DNA of 64,000 nucleotides. Origin: Graphiopsis chlorocephala. Its lineage: Eukaryota; Ascomycota; Dothideomycetes; Cladosporiales; Cladosporiaceae. Location: contig JAIZZJ010000004.1 in assembly GCA_022828445.1 (NCBI GenBank), positions 2,046,001-2,110,000 of the forward strand, written 5' to 3'. Each line of letters opens with the position of its first letter. The first letter of the stretch is position 1. The notes under the pieces were generated by a model. That model saw nothing but the letters and a program-made list of their open reading frames with translations. It had not been told where the DNA came from and did no database searches. Made by a program: the position numbers and the translations under genes. This document shows positions 9,346-20,157 of the stretch, piece by piece.

Positions 9346-11697
9346 GCCAGCTCGGCGCCGAAGTTTTGCTGTGTTGTGGCGTCGCCCCTGTTTTCTTACG
9401 CAATGTTGCAACCTCAACGAACAAAGGCTCGTAGGCACTATGGAAATGAGGGACTGTGAAAGAGGGTGGACAGTAGACGCGCGTTGTGGATGCAAATGTT
9501 CACCACAAGGCAGGAGCGAGGTATATCTAAAAATGCTCACCACGCCGGTCAAAAACTACCTTTAGACATGCTTTTGCACAGAGGCATTTAGAAGCAAGGT
9601 TTCAATCCCACACGGATCTGCTTGCGAGGCTGAGTCTCCTGAGCATCACTTATTTTGGGCCAGGCCTGGAGTCGCATGTTTAGGATCAATTTGGGATAGT
9701 TCATGGCAGCGCTCAGACCATGATACCGTAGCGCGATTGCGTGTGCATGTCTGTTCTTTGACTTTAGCATCACTCAATGGCCTCGGCCATAAGCTACATG
9801 TACGGTAAAGGCGGCAAGTGTTGTGCGACCAGTAGAGCGGCACGTACGTCTGCATCTCGTTGCATGACCGTGACTATCTGACGAAATTGTTCAGTCAACA
9901 ACATGGAACTGCATTATGGTGATTACTGCGTAACAAGTAAGGAAGGAGTTTGTGATGCAGATGGCGTTCTAGCCGCAGCCTTACCGTCCCCGTATTTGTA
10001 CTGTCCGCGCGTCAGCTTTTAACTTCATTAAGCTTTACCAAGATTCCGCTAAGCGCTGGTTGGTGCTCGTGCTCCGCATGGCACTATTGTACATGATCCG
10101 ACATGCTTACTACAAGTGGCCGAGGTGGCGAAGCGTTGCAATGTTGTGATTGATGCTGTGTACGAGTGCACGTGAGGATGGCAGTTCCCGCAGCGTCTAC
10201 ACAACATCAGCAAATCTAGCCTCGTCAATGTCGTTCCTTGAGAGGACCGAGGAACGAATTGCGTAATGACGAACAGATGGCGCCTTCATTGTAGTGATAT
10301 TTCAGGTTTACACCTACGCCTCCTCGGCATGTGCAGTTGGCTGACGTCCACAAGCCTCGATGGAAAGGCACTGGCTGATTTCGATCACACCTTTTCGCCT
10401 GGATTCTGAGCTCGGTCTGTGTTGCCAAACTCAAGGCTATTGCGGCAAGCGTGTTCCGCCAGGCCTCAACCTCCTTCCAGTACGAGAACGGCTTACTGTG
10501 CACTTTGAGTGTGAGGACGTCAGCACAGCAAGGGGCGCACATGGAGTAGCGCGTCTCACCTTCGATCATTCGCCTCTCTGAACCTGCGCCAACGTATGTA
10601 AGCGCGACACAAAAGTAAGGGGAAGATCGTCGACTGTGACAAGCTGTACGGCCATCAGAGGATGATACCAGCCCCAGTACACCATGTATCGCAAACGCGA
10701 CAGAGAGGGCAGAGAAGCAGGCTCTTGGTCTCAGGACCGAACATCGCGCGTACCCAGCACACGTGCTCTTCGAAGCGCAACATGTCTCTTCGCAGTCATC
10801 GTCGTACGTGTGCCTGTAGCGGTATGCCTGAGGGCTGAACGGGTTTCAGCAGGGCATTTCGGCGCGATGGCGAGACCAGCAACGCATGCCCTTCATCTTC
10901 AACTTAACTCACGCGTATCGCATGTGAGCAGATGTTTGAAGGGCGCGATTATATATCTCATTGCGATATAGTAGTGGGACGCGTCCCTCGAGCGATACGA
11001 TCATGCCAGATATGAGGCTTATGTGCCGGATTGCCGCGATTTTACGGTCGCCTTGCTCTTCGCTTACAATATCCTGGAAGCCCCGACTGTTGGTATGTCT
11101 TTGCTCTTCAATGGTTTCGCAACTCTGGTATAGAGCTGGTCATTGGCGCGTCGTTCGATTTCCTTGGTTGTCTTCTGCAGCCGCCTCTTTCATCGGGTCA
11201 TCGCTCGAGCATGTTGCAGGATTCTTGTGCGTGCGCGAGCTTTAGTTTTCGTCAAGGAAGTCACGACGGGTATGGTCGCTGCCATCTTGTGTGTATGCGA
11301 ATACGCTGGTGAATGTATATGCAAGATACAAAATGCACACAACTCCCCTGCCGAAATCGTTGCGACGGCTCGATAGCAGCCAGTCACGTGTTTGGCTCCG
11401 CAACCCTTCCGTCCGACTTTCTATCATCCTCGCCGTCAATCGTCCGCGAGCACATCAACGATTTTGGTCAGGATGAAAATTAAAGAAGCTATTGCCATGT
11501 TTACCAGAGTTACGCTATCTCAAAGTGAGCCAATCGTTGGACAAGCAGCAGCCTAGCTCTCTCTACGGAATACGAGAGCGCATGGCCATATCGACATATC
11601 AGAAGATTAATGTCATTTAGAGCATCACGAACCCGACGATTTGTGCAAGTCTTGAACCCTGCCTTGGAAACACCGGCATAGGAATATCTACTTCAAC
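9346..11697. other. Gene-free region between the NRPS-like and MFS genes
   Basis: About 2.35 kb with no recognisable gene. Short reading frames occur (for example 95 codons from ATG 10684) but lack coding character or any familiar motif. It contains the promoter of the NRPS-like gene (right of 9345) and the 3' flank of the MFS gene. Near 10945-10970 there is a short AT-rich TATATATC stretch. Confidence 0.45.
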
Positions 11698-13731
11698 TTA
11701 CGTGGCCACCGCTTGACCTGCAGGACCAGGTACACCTTCGGATCTCCTTGTTGAACTCCACTTAGGCGCCGAGCCTTGCCTTTGTGCCTTGTTGCTCGCC
11801 ACACTGTTCCTCCTGCTTTCCGCCTCATCTTCGTCATACGTACTCTCCGACATGAACGGTGATCTTGCGCGAATGTCAGGGCCTTTCAGCAAAAGGATGA
11901 CAGGGACAACGCTGAGCGCAAGACCAATGAATCCAAGCAGACTGGAAGCCCATTGGAAGCCGAGGTTCGTGTACAACGCTTGTGATGCCAGAGGCAAGAA
12001 AGCGCCGAAGGTGTTACGCCCGAGAGATGCTGCCGAAAGTGCTGAAGCAGCGTACTTCTCGTAAGCGTCGGCGAGGTAATTGACGACAGCCATGTAAATT
12101 TCGTAGATGCCCAGACCGACACATCCTATTCCAAGAGTCGGCACGATCCAGTGTATGGAGGAGTAAGAGGACCAGCCATACCAGAACATTCCGGCGGTGA
12201 AGATGAGTGATCCGGGAACCGCGAAGTACAGACGTGCTTCCGGGACTGCCTTGCCTGGTCTTTCCTTGTTGTTCTTGGCTGATCGGAGGTATAGCCTGTC
12301 CTGTAGCGGATTCATGATTGTACCGACGATCGCACCAACGGACAATGCGAGTTGGACCAGATTTGTCTGGAAAGTGCCAAATCCGTAGAGCTCAGTGAAC
12401 ACCTGGGTGACACTGCTCTGAAACAAGAACAGAATGCCCCATGCGAAGCTCACCCAGAGCGTGAAGGAGATCACAACGAATTCCGTGACCAGCATCTTGG
12501 TCGGTCGCTTGAACGACACCTTCAGCATCTCAACCACGCTCGACTTGTTGAGCTCTGATTTGGCGAAAGCATTGCGGCCTTGCTTGCGCAGATTCTTGGC
12601 TCGGCGCGCCAGAATCACGTCTCCGCGAGTTTCCTTCAAGATGAACCAGAAGACTGGGAGCAAAGCAGCGTCGGAAATGAGTTGTACCTGTTAAGCACGA
12701 ACACTCAGGTCAGCATCTATATCCAGCCCTGTAATTTTATGGACAACACGTGTACACTCACCCAGTAGATCCACCTCCAGTTCAGATGTGTTTGGGCGGC
12801 GCCACCCACGAAGGGCCCCAAGGCGATTCCTATGACGGATGTCATGCCGAAGATCGACATCGGAAGACTCCGGTCTTTGTCGCCTCTCCATATATCTGTG
12901 ATTGTTCCTCCAACGATGTTGATACTAACGGAACTCGCACCGCCACCGAAAAAGCGAGTAACGATCAATGTGGCGAAGTTTGGTGCGGTTGCGGAAGGAA
13001 TGAGCCAGATCTGATCAAGCAGAGCAAGTCAGTGGAATGGAGGCGTGGCATGATTCCTCCTCTTTGCACTTACGAGGAACAAGATATAAGCACCAAAGTA
13101 GCCAGGCATACGACCCGTGTTCTCCGTCAAAGGCACGAAGAGCAGTGGGAAGACCGCAGCGCCTATGTTCCATGAAGCAGTAGCCCAGTATAGCCATGGG
13201 AAGTTATCTTGGGAGATGCCGAACTCGGCCTCCATCTGGACATTACCAGAGCCGTAGGCGCCGGCAGGCAAGCCGGTCAGGATGGAGCTATCCAGTTGTC
13301 AGCGGTGTGAAGAGGTCCAGAGTGGTATTTGTCAAGCACTTTACTCACATGAAACATGTCGTAAGGGTGAGTACCCATTTGCGCGAGACGGACCAATTGA
13401 AGCTGCCTAATGTTAGGGCATGCCCTTCAGTATGTAAAAGTTGCTTGTTCGTACGGGTTGTCGGGATCATTGGGCCCATCCCAGTCCACGATCTCTATGT
13501 CTTCTCGCTTCTCTGGATCGCTGCTTATGGTGGAGGAAAGTCTGTTCCCGTTTGCTATTAAAGCTGTCAGCGACGATATTTTCACAAGTACATAGCTGGG
13601 GCACTCTGGCCACTACCAATCCTACCATTGTTCACATCTCCATTTCCTGAGGGTCCATTCTCAAGATCACTGTCAACCGCCGGGAGTCTCTCCACTTCTT
13701 CCTGTCCTTTGTTGGTAGCCTCAGTGTTCAT
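11698..13731 (-). CDS. MFS transporter, DHA1 drug/polyamine exporter type
   Basis: Six exons: 13626-13731, 13455-13554, 13349-13402, 13074-13287, 12762-13010, 11698-12687. Phases agree and give 570 aa; introns are 52-74 nt. After a polar N-terminal tail of about 70 residues comes the D-G-P-N-D-P-x-N-P-x-N-W-S motif typical of fungal DHA1 multidrug/polyamine transporters, then 12 likely membrane spans. The GTITDIWRG motif after transmembrane segment 4 and the NWRWIYW loop after segment 6 are family hallmarks. It would work as a proton antiporter in the plasma membrane. The substrate is unknown. It lies 2.35 kb upstream of, and on the same strand as, the poly-amino-acid synthetase-like gene, so a link to that product is possible but unproven. 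The first intron uses GTAGGA and a CGCTGAC branch site. Confidence 0.88.
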
Positions 13732-14644
13732 CGTCGAGGCAGCGATACGCAATACGCTCCTGTATCAGCAGCCACAATCCGTAGAACCTCAACAATAACA
13801 AAATTTTCAAGCAATGAGTAGTTACAAAGAACTGAAAGCAAGAAAGAAAGTTCGAAAGAAAGCACAAGAGATGAAGTCACCCACTTCGCTTAGTTAGTTT
13901 CTCCATCGGGGATCTTCAAGCCTACCAGAGTACTGGGAGAGCGTGCTGTCATACTTCTTGGGGTTTCACGACCTCAAGGTTTCGGTATGCTCGCGGAAAC
14001 GGGTGATGGGGTTTACGCATGGGTGATGTCAGATGTGAAGTTGCTGACATGCAATTCTCTATATTGACCGTATAAGGGCCGATGACAATTGTAGAAGCAC
14101 CGAGGAGGTATGAACTCATGTCGCGAGACTTCCGATTGATGCTTGTGGCACGTATGGCTATTCCACAATCAAATGCGTGCCCGACTCGGATGCAACAGGA
14201 ACAATTCATTTATTTGGTACGTTGCGCGGGAGCCGCCGAATAGAGTTTGATGATCCTACGGGTGCTCCTTGAGTTCGATATCCCGCATCCCGCATAACCT
14301 TATCATCGAAGATTGTGAGACAATGACCGCATACCCTATCTCCCATTGCATCTCGTGACCTAGAGGAGGCTTTCATGCCGAGGCGTCCTTGGCGAATACA
14401 TTGTATCATATCGTCATTCACGGTCTGGCTCAGGGAAAGTGAGAGGGCATTAGGAACGTCAGACACGTTGAACGTCTGCACTATCACCAGAGCTCGAGTT
14501 TGGCATTGCAGCAAGAAGTGACCAACTTCGCAGGAACCTCGTCGAATTGATCTGATCACAAAGCCTAATATTCCTCAGTTACAGCGAGATGATCAATGCC
14601 ACAAACGTTTGTTCGAATCTATCCCTTCTATACACGAGAGACAT
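13732..14644. other. Promoter region of the MFS gene and 3' flank of the lipase gene
   Basis: No gene is seen. A GAAA-rich purine tract at about 13835-13866 (pyrimidine tract on the MFS coding strand) lies about 100 bases upstream of its start, as is common in fungal promoters. ORFs within 13949-14559 lack coding character. Confidence 0.45.
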
Positions 14645-16183
14645 CTACGTGGCGGTCTCGTAAGTCGCTGTGTCAGTAGTAGCCGTCACATAACCTTCCG
14701 AATCAGTAACCGTCTTGTTCAAACCCCCCAGATCCTGAACATCGACCGTCTTATTCAAATTGCTCGGATCCTCCATAATATTCTTATCCTTCCTGCCCGC
14801 AATAGCAAGAGCATTAGCCAGACCCACCCCAATCGGCTCAAGCGACACGCCCAGCGCCACCAGGTTCAGCTTCTCATCCAGAATGGTCTCCTCAGAACAC
14901 CCACCGCCCGCCGCGCCCGCGAAAGCAGCTTTGACGAACTTGAAAGCGCCTGGGAAGCCGATGACCTCCGTAGTCGCGTGGCCTCCGTTCTCGACGTTGA
15001 CGAAGTGAACGCTGGCGCCGGCGTTGCACCAGTCGTCGCGCAGGGTTGTTGCGTTCGAATATGGGATGATTTCGTCCTGTGGAGCGTGGTACATGTATAC
15101 GGGTGCTTTGGGGGTCTCGTTCTTGTGCTGGCCCATGATGCATTGGCTCAAGACCTTGGCGATGGTGGGCTCGTAGAAGATGTCTTTCCCCAGAGTTTGG
15201 AATTTGGTAGACTGGATTTGTTGGAAAGGGACGGTGAAGAGGTTCTCTACACCACAGATTCGCTTCGACTGGTCGAGAACAGCTGTGCCGTTGGCTGTGA
15301 TGATTCTGTTCAAGATCGGCTCGAGCTCGGCTCCGTATGCGCTGGGCGCAGTCAGTCCGGCGATGGCTTGGGGAAGGAAGCCAACGAACAGCGTGCCATC
15401 GAAGAAGACGGCAGTACCTGTTAGATTGGCAGGAGTTCCACCCGAGGCCCAGCCTTTGATGGCGATCTCTGGTGCGTATGTTGGCTGCAAAGATGCCGCC
15501 CAGCTGGTAGCAATTCCACCGCCTGAGTAGCCGTAGCCAACCACAGCAGGGTTGTCACTGTCGAAGCCAAGGGTTTCTCTGAAGTTCGCCACGGCGCGCA
15601 TAGAGTCCAAGACGCCAGTGCCAGCAAGGCGGCCTGCGCCAAATGCTGCGTCAGGGCCTTCGTAGTCAGGTGACGAGACGATGTTGCCATCATGGACAAA
15701 TGCCCGTAGTGCCAACATCTCGACGGAAGAGATGAGATCGTATTGCTTTGCGAGGAACTGGTAGTTGTAGCTTGGATCGCAGCTGCCGGTCCTTGAGGCG
15801 CCATCATAGGCTGTGTGGAACGAAACAAAGCGGTCCTTTTTCGCTTCTTTGGGCTTGAAGATGGTCGTCGCAGTCGCAATAGCGGAGCCGTTGATAGCAG
15901 TGGTACGGTAGAGCAATTGCCAGGCATGGACCGGGTTCGGAATCAGGCCGAAGTAGGCTGTTGAAATCTTCCTAGAGCGCAGGATGGTACCAGGAGCCTG
16001 TTCCTCGAAACCAGCGGGAGGCTGGTAGAATGGATCGACACTGGGCAAGAGTGGTTTATCGGTGGTCAGAAGACCTGCACCGTGGCCGATCAAGGCGGCG
16101 GTTTTGTTGAGCAAATTGCCATGGCTGGAACTGATAAAGGTGACGAGTGTGAGCAGCGAGACGATGCGCTGGAAGGCCAACAT
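14645..16183 (-). CDS. Secretory lipase (LIP family)
   Basis: The single-exon gene encodes 512 aa. An N-terminal signal peptide is clear (hydrophobic core at about 6-20, likely cleavage near the SSHG at 19-22). The body matches the fungal secretory lipase family (Candida LIP type), alpha/beta hydrolases that split triacylglycerols outside the cell. The nucleophile elbow GYGYSGGG places the catalytic Ser at 220. A YHAPQDEIIPY segment and a later GGH before TTEVIG supply plausible acid and histidine residues. Several N-x-S/T sites fit glycosylation. The protein ends with a roughly 60-aa polar tail rich in Thr/Asn beyond the hydrolase core, longer than the usual ~460 aa family length. The start at 16183 is ATG immediately before the signal peptide. 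Confidence 0.88.
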   Translation of the reverse strand: MLAFQRIVSLLTLVTFISSSHGNLLNKTAALIGHGAGLLTTDKPLLPSVDPFYQPPAGFEEQAPGTILRSRKISTAYFGLIPNPVHAWQLLYRTTAINGSAIATATTIFKPKEAKKDRFVSFHTAYDGASRTGSCDPSYNYQFLAKQYDLISSVEMLALRAFVHDGNIVSSPDYEGPDAAFGAGRLAGTGVLDSMRAVANFRETLGFDSDNPAVVGYGYSGGGIATSWAASLQPTYAPEIAIKGWASGGTPANLTGTAVFFDGTLFVGFLPQAIAGLTAPSAYGAELEPILNRIITANGTAVLDQSKRICGVENLFTVPFQQIQSTKFQTLGKDIFYEPTIAKVLSQCIMGQHKNETPKAPVYMYHAPQDEIIPYSNATTLRDDWCNAGASVHFVNVENGGHATTEVIGFPGAFKFVKAAFAGAAGGGCSEETILDEKLNLVALGVSLEPIGVGLANALAIAGRKDKNIMEDPSNLNKTVDVQDLGGLNKTVTDSEGYVTATTDTATYETAT

Positions 16184-17766
16184 AGCGAAAATGAACAGCG
16201 AACTTGGTTGGCAGTGGTATCGTGGTCGTCTGAACAGAATGAAATTCCTTGCGACTGATCACAGCGATAGGAGAGTCCGACAACAAAAACCCAGTCGTAC
16301 GCCATGGCGAAAGCGCTCGTCGCTTTGTACCCATCACGAATTTTTGCAAGTCGCACCATGCAACGCCTTTGACCTGAAGTATCCGCCTCGCTGCAGCACA
16401 TGAGGAAACCATTGAAAGTTTCGTAGCTGTAGCATCTGCTTTAGTGCCGATTCTACTGCCCCCCTGAGCAAGACCTGACGAGCAGCGAGCGTGTTTGACT
16501 GTGTGAATGAGGTTACCTAGGGCTATACCGTCCGAAGGCTCGGCACTGTTGTGTGGAGCGCGGATCCGAGGAGTATACTCAACGAGCGTTTCGTAATTCA
16601 CATTATCAGCCTTGATCAGCCTGCACCAGTAGCAGTGAAGCACTTGCTCAATATCACTGTGTTGTGAGCGTCTGATTGGAAGCATACTGTACATCCGGCG
16701 CCCTGGATCAAGAACACATCAACAAGGGACAATGACCGGAAACTCGATGTTGCACGTGGGTACCTCGTGATGAACAGCCGTATATCACTGGAAAAATTCG
16801 AGCTTCACATGATCATGGCTGTGTTGCCAGGCCGTGGCTGTTCGGACGCAAGGCATTCAGTTCGTGTGGGCCTAGACGATGCGTATCACAATAGGAATGT
16901 GTTTCGCGAAGCCGTTGGAGTTTTAATGAGATTTCGGGCGGACGGCACTAGGAAGGGAGGTGGATGGAAGTTGGAAACATAGTAGGAACTTTACCAGCAA
17001 TAATGTGTTTCAGTCCCAGGGAAACCGTTGCAGTCGGAGGTCGTACCCTCATGGATCACGTGATTAACCATAGTTTAGGGTTGGGGCGGGTTTTCTAAAC
17101 GGCCATGGTAATGGTGTCAACTCTACAAAGGAGCGACGCATTGAAAGTACTTCTATCGCTGCGCAGATGATTCGTACCTATGTCGATATTTGGACAAGAG
17201 CCAGCACTGTGGTGCCAGCCATCTCGAGTTGTGCAGATCAATCAACATTCAGACCGGCGTTGATGCGAGCCTTGGAAGCAGGAAATACAGAAACAAGACT
17301 ATCTTATCGAGGATCCGAGGCGTGGTCATACTCGGTATGATATCAGTACTGCTCGCGATTGTGTCGATGTTTGTCGTCTTTTGGGCTCAAAAGCACGTTA
17401 TCAATGGCATTGTTGAGCATCAAGAGATATCGGTTGCTTGTTTCAACGGCCTTGCTCTCCTAACGATACGAACGACAACGAAATCACTTCCGAGCAGTTT
17501 TGCGTCAACAGAGATATTGCTTGACACCCGAAAGTGTGCTGCTGTGCATGTAAGGTGTTTTGTTCTTGTCGGTGTTTGTGCCGGTGAGGTTGATTTTATG
17601 TTGATGCGATATGCGATCCGGATGACGTAAAGGGTGGTGGAGCTTTGGAGCTTCCTCTTCCTCGGTGCTCTTTGATGCTGGCTGTCTGACCTCGTTTCCC
17701 TCTGCTCTTCCATTGCAATTCAACAACACCTTGCTATACCCAAACACCACCACAATACACAACACA
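16184..17766. other. Divergent promoter region, lipase / Mn-SOD
   Basis: About 1.6 kb separating divergent genes. No convincing gene is seen: frames here begin with non-ATG codons or lack domains. The last 60 bases before the SOD start are nearly free of G and rich in CA/AAC, a typical leader of a well-expressed fungal gene. Confidence 0.45.
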
Positions 17767-18594
17767 ATGGCCACCACTCTCTTCCGCAACAGCGCTATGC
17801 GCTCCGCCGTCCGCGTCGCGCCGTCCATGCGCGCATCCATTGGCGGCACCACCTTCGTCCGTGGAAAGGCTACTCTGCCTGACCTGGCTTGTATGTTCTG
17901 CCTGATTGTGCATGCATTTGTTCTTGCGCCCGGTACGGAACTGACATGAGTCTCTAGACGACTACGGCGCCCTCGAGCCCGCTATCAGCGGCCAGATCAT
18001 GGAGCTCCACCACTCCAAGCACCACAACACCTACGTCACCTCCTACAACACCGCCATCGAGAAGCTGCAAGAGGCCCAGCACAAAGGTGATATCCAGGCT
18101 CAGATCGCACAGCAGCCGCTCATCAACTTCCACGGTGGTAAGTACACTTTGCAAGAGAAATCAGTGCACCTATATACACGAGGACCTTCCACTAACTCAA
18201 TTCTCCCTCAGGCGGAAACGTCAACCACACCCTCTTCTGGGAGAACCTTGCCCCCAAGTCCCAAGGCGGCGGCGAGCCCCCATCTGGCGCTCTCGCCCAG
18301 AAGATCAACGACTCCTACGGCTCGCTCGAGGAGTTGAAGAGCAAGTTCAACGCCGCGCTCGCCGGCATCCAGGGCTCCGGCTGGGCCTGGCTGGTGCAGG
18401 ACGTGCAGACCGGCAACATCGGCATCAAGACCTACGCCAACCAGGACCCCGTCGTCGGCCAGTTCCGCCCCATCCTCGGCATCGACGCCTGGGAGCACGC
18501 ATACTACCTTCAGTACCAGAACCGCAAGGCCGAGTACTTCTCTGCTATCTGGGATGTTGTTAACTGGAAGGCGGCTGAGAAGAGGCTGAAGTAG
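17767..18594 (+). CDS. SOD2: Superoxide dismutase [Mn/Fe], mitochondrial
   Basis: Three exons (17767-17890, 17958-18137, 18212-18594) give 228 aa. The enzyme converts superoxide to oxygen and hydrogen peroxide in the mitochondrial matrix. Residues 1 to about 33 form an Arg/Ser/Ala-rich, acid-free targeting peptide. The mature part begins with KATLPDL and carries the metal ligands: His in MELHHSKHH, His in GGNVNHTLFW, and the DAWEHAYYLQY segment with Asp and His. The intron positions split the codons for Tyr (TLPDLA/YDYG) and Gly (FHG/GNVNH), and both junctions restore conserved sequence. Introns are 67 and 74 nt. Length and motifs match the family fully. Confidence 0.96.
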
Positions 18595-19317
18595 AGTGAT
18601 ACTGCTGGAAAGATTCATCCGGGCTGCGCGAGTGAAGCGGCGTGTATAGTAATACCTCACGAATCGAAAGCACATGTACATGCAATCTATTGGCGACCAA
18701 GTACAGCGCACGAACTCATTGCCATCTCCCTACAAGCTAATCTGCACAAAGCGGCATATTAGACAAATACTGTGCGCCGCTTTTCGTCGTCGATACACGT
18801 TAGATCGGATCAGAAACCAACCCAAGCCTGTTCCTGTCGGCTTCCGGTGGCGCTGTGTGAATTGTTCCGATCTTTCCAACTGTTTGCAGACGATTGGCTA
18901 GTTATTTCCTAGGACTTTTGCATCAATCGAAGCACGCCGTCTGCTAGAGTGCGCCTTGCGTGCGTGCCATTCAGCGATTGTCGTTGTGCATTCAAAGATC
19001 TCATTAGATGCATGGAGAGCGTTTGTTAAATGCTTTTTGTATCTCCAAGCTGTCAGAGAGGTAGATGAGTCTCTCCGTACCCGCTGAGGCGGTGTGGTTA
19101 GCTACGCGGACTAAAAGTATCACTGTTACCATTGAGAGACTACCGAAAGAAATTCCCTTGAAGTCCATGTCAATTCCGGATAACTAGCTGCTGCGTATTC
19201 GCCTCCGTCGTATTCTCAGGTAAGACGTATGTGGTTAAACATTGTGTCGTAGCCACCAAGGGCTTGTTTGCTTGCTTGAACGCAGGAAAGAAGAGAAAAA
19301 GGAAGCATCAAAGGATC
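18595..19317. other. Convergent 3' region
   Basis: It lies between the stop of Mn-SOD and the stop of the minus-strand hypothetical. No gene, RNA or repeat is seen. Confidence 0.45.
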
Positions 19318-20157
19318 TCAAGCCCACACCTCCACCAGCTCCCAATGGCGCACCTGGGCCTTGCATCCACGTGTGGTTTTGCGGAAGCGGTAGTACACCG
19401 ACGCGCTGCTCTCGCTGAACTCAGCGTCGATTATTTCGGGTGGTTCGTTGGTCGAGTTGATGTCGTTCTCCTCTTTCTCCGCTTCATCCTCGCCCTCGTC
19501 CTCGATACCCACATCCTCCTCGTCGGCCTCGATATCCTCTTCGGCGCCATCGATATCCAGATCCTCCCCATCCAGATCCTCCCCATCGATCTTCCTCTCC
19601 TTCATCTCCCGCCTCTTCCGCTCCGCGTCCTCCGCAAGCTCATCGGCCAAACTTTTAGTTTCCGCCGTCCAGAGGTAATTCCAACCTTCCTCCACGGCCT
19701 CATAGACCGGTAGCACCACGTTGTCCTCCCACGCCTCCGGCCCACAGGCGTCCTCGGGCTTGAATTCGCTCCTCAATAGGCTGTTCTTGCGAAGTGTGTG
19801 CAGGCGCTTCTGACTAGGTTTGCGAGAATACACAGGCGAGGGCAAAGGACGCCAGTTCATCGTAGGGATCTGGGTGGCCATTTTTGCTAGGCGTTCTGAG
19901 ATGACCGATTCGAAGGCCTCGGGGGATTGGTCGTTAGGTTTGGACATGGTTAGGGTGCGGCGGAGGTTCTGCTCTGCTTCGGCTCGGGAGCAGGAGCCGC
20001 ATTTGGTGGCGAGTTTGGCGTAGAGGGATGGGAGTTTCTGGCAGGCTGGTGTTTTTGAGTTTGAGTCTTTGCTCGCTTTGATCTGCCCTCGGCAGGAGCT
20101 CCAGGTGTGCTGTATGTGATGCTTGCAGGTGTACTGGTAGTCTGTGATTCTGCACAT
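19318..20157 (-). CDS. Hypothetical protein with Cys-rich N terminus and acidic C-terminal half
   Basis: The 279-aa product begins with spaced cysteines and histidines (Cys2, Cys11, His13, His14, Cys22, Cys39, Cys53, Cys56) that could bind zinc. I recall this MCRxTDYxYxCKH start from other Dothideomycete hypothetical proteins, but no function is known to me. A central region (about 90-165) is basic and Pro-rich. A strongly acidic run (about 190-235) of Asp/Glu repeats follows, partly encoded by two copies of a 15-bp unit near 19556-19590. The end contains YYRFRKTTRGC. There is no signal peptide or membrane segment. The start ATG 20157 sits right before the Cys cluster. It could be a nuclear or chromatin protein, but that is only a guess. 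Confidence 0.65.
   Translation of the reverse strand: MCRITDYQYTCKHHIQHTWSSCRGQIKASKDSNSKTPACQKLPSLYAKLATKCGSCSRAEAEQNLRRTLTMSKPNDQSPEAFESVISERLAKMATQIPTMNWRPLPSPVYSRKPSQKRLHTLRKNSLLRSEFKPEDACGPEAWEDNVVLPVYEAVEEGWNYLWTAETKSLADELAEDAERKRREMKERKIDGEDLDGEDLDIDGAEEDIEADEEDVGIEDEGEDEAEKEENDINSTNEPPEIIDAEFSESSASVYYRFRKTTRGCKAQVRHWELVEVWA

Noticed and set aside
9346..9552. Extension of the NRPS-like frame by 69 codons upstream
   Set aside because: The extension has no ATG and is Ser/His/Arg-rich without a domain. ATG 9345 is directly ahead of the adenylation domain.
10115..10190. tRNA-like start GTGGCCGAGGTGGCGAAG
   Set aside because: There is no T-loop GGTTCRANNCC or acceptor-stem complement downstream, so it is not a tRNA.
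10684..10971. A 95-codon frame starting with ATG in the gap upstream of the MFS 3' end
   Set aside because: It has mixed Arg/Ser/Ala composition without structure and no homolog known to me.
16056..16694. A 212-codon minus-strand frame overlapping the start of the lipase gene
   Set aside because: It overlaps the lipase signal-peptide region in another frame and shows no domain; it is most likely promoter sequence.
17190..17630. A 146-codon frame with a hydrophobic stretch upstream of Mn-SOD
   Set aside because: It begins with TTG, not ATG, and shows no family or coding composition. The hydrophobic stretch alone is not enough.
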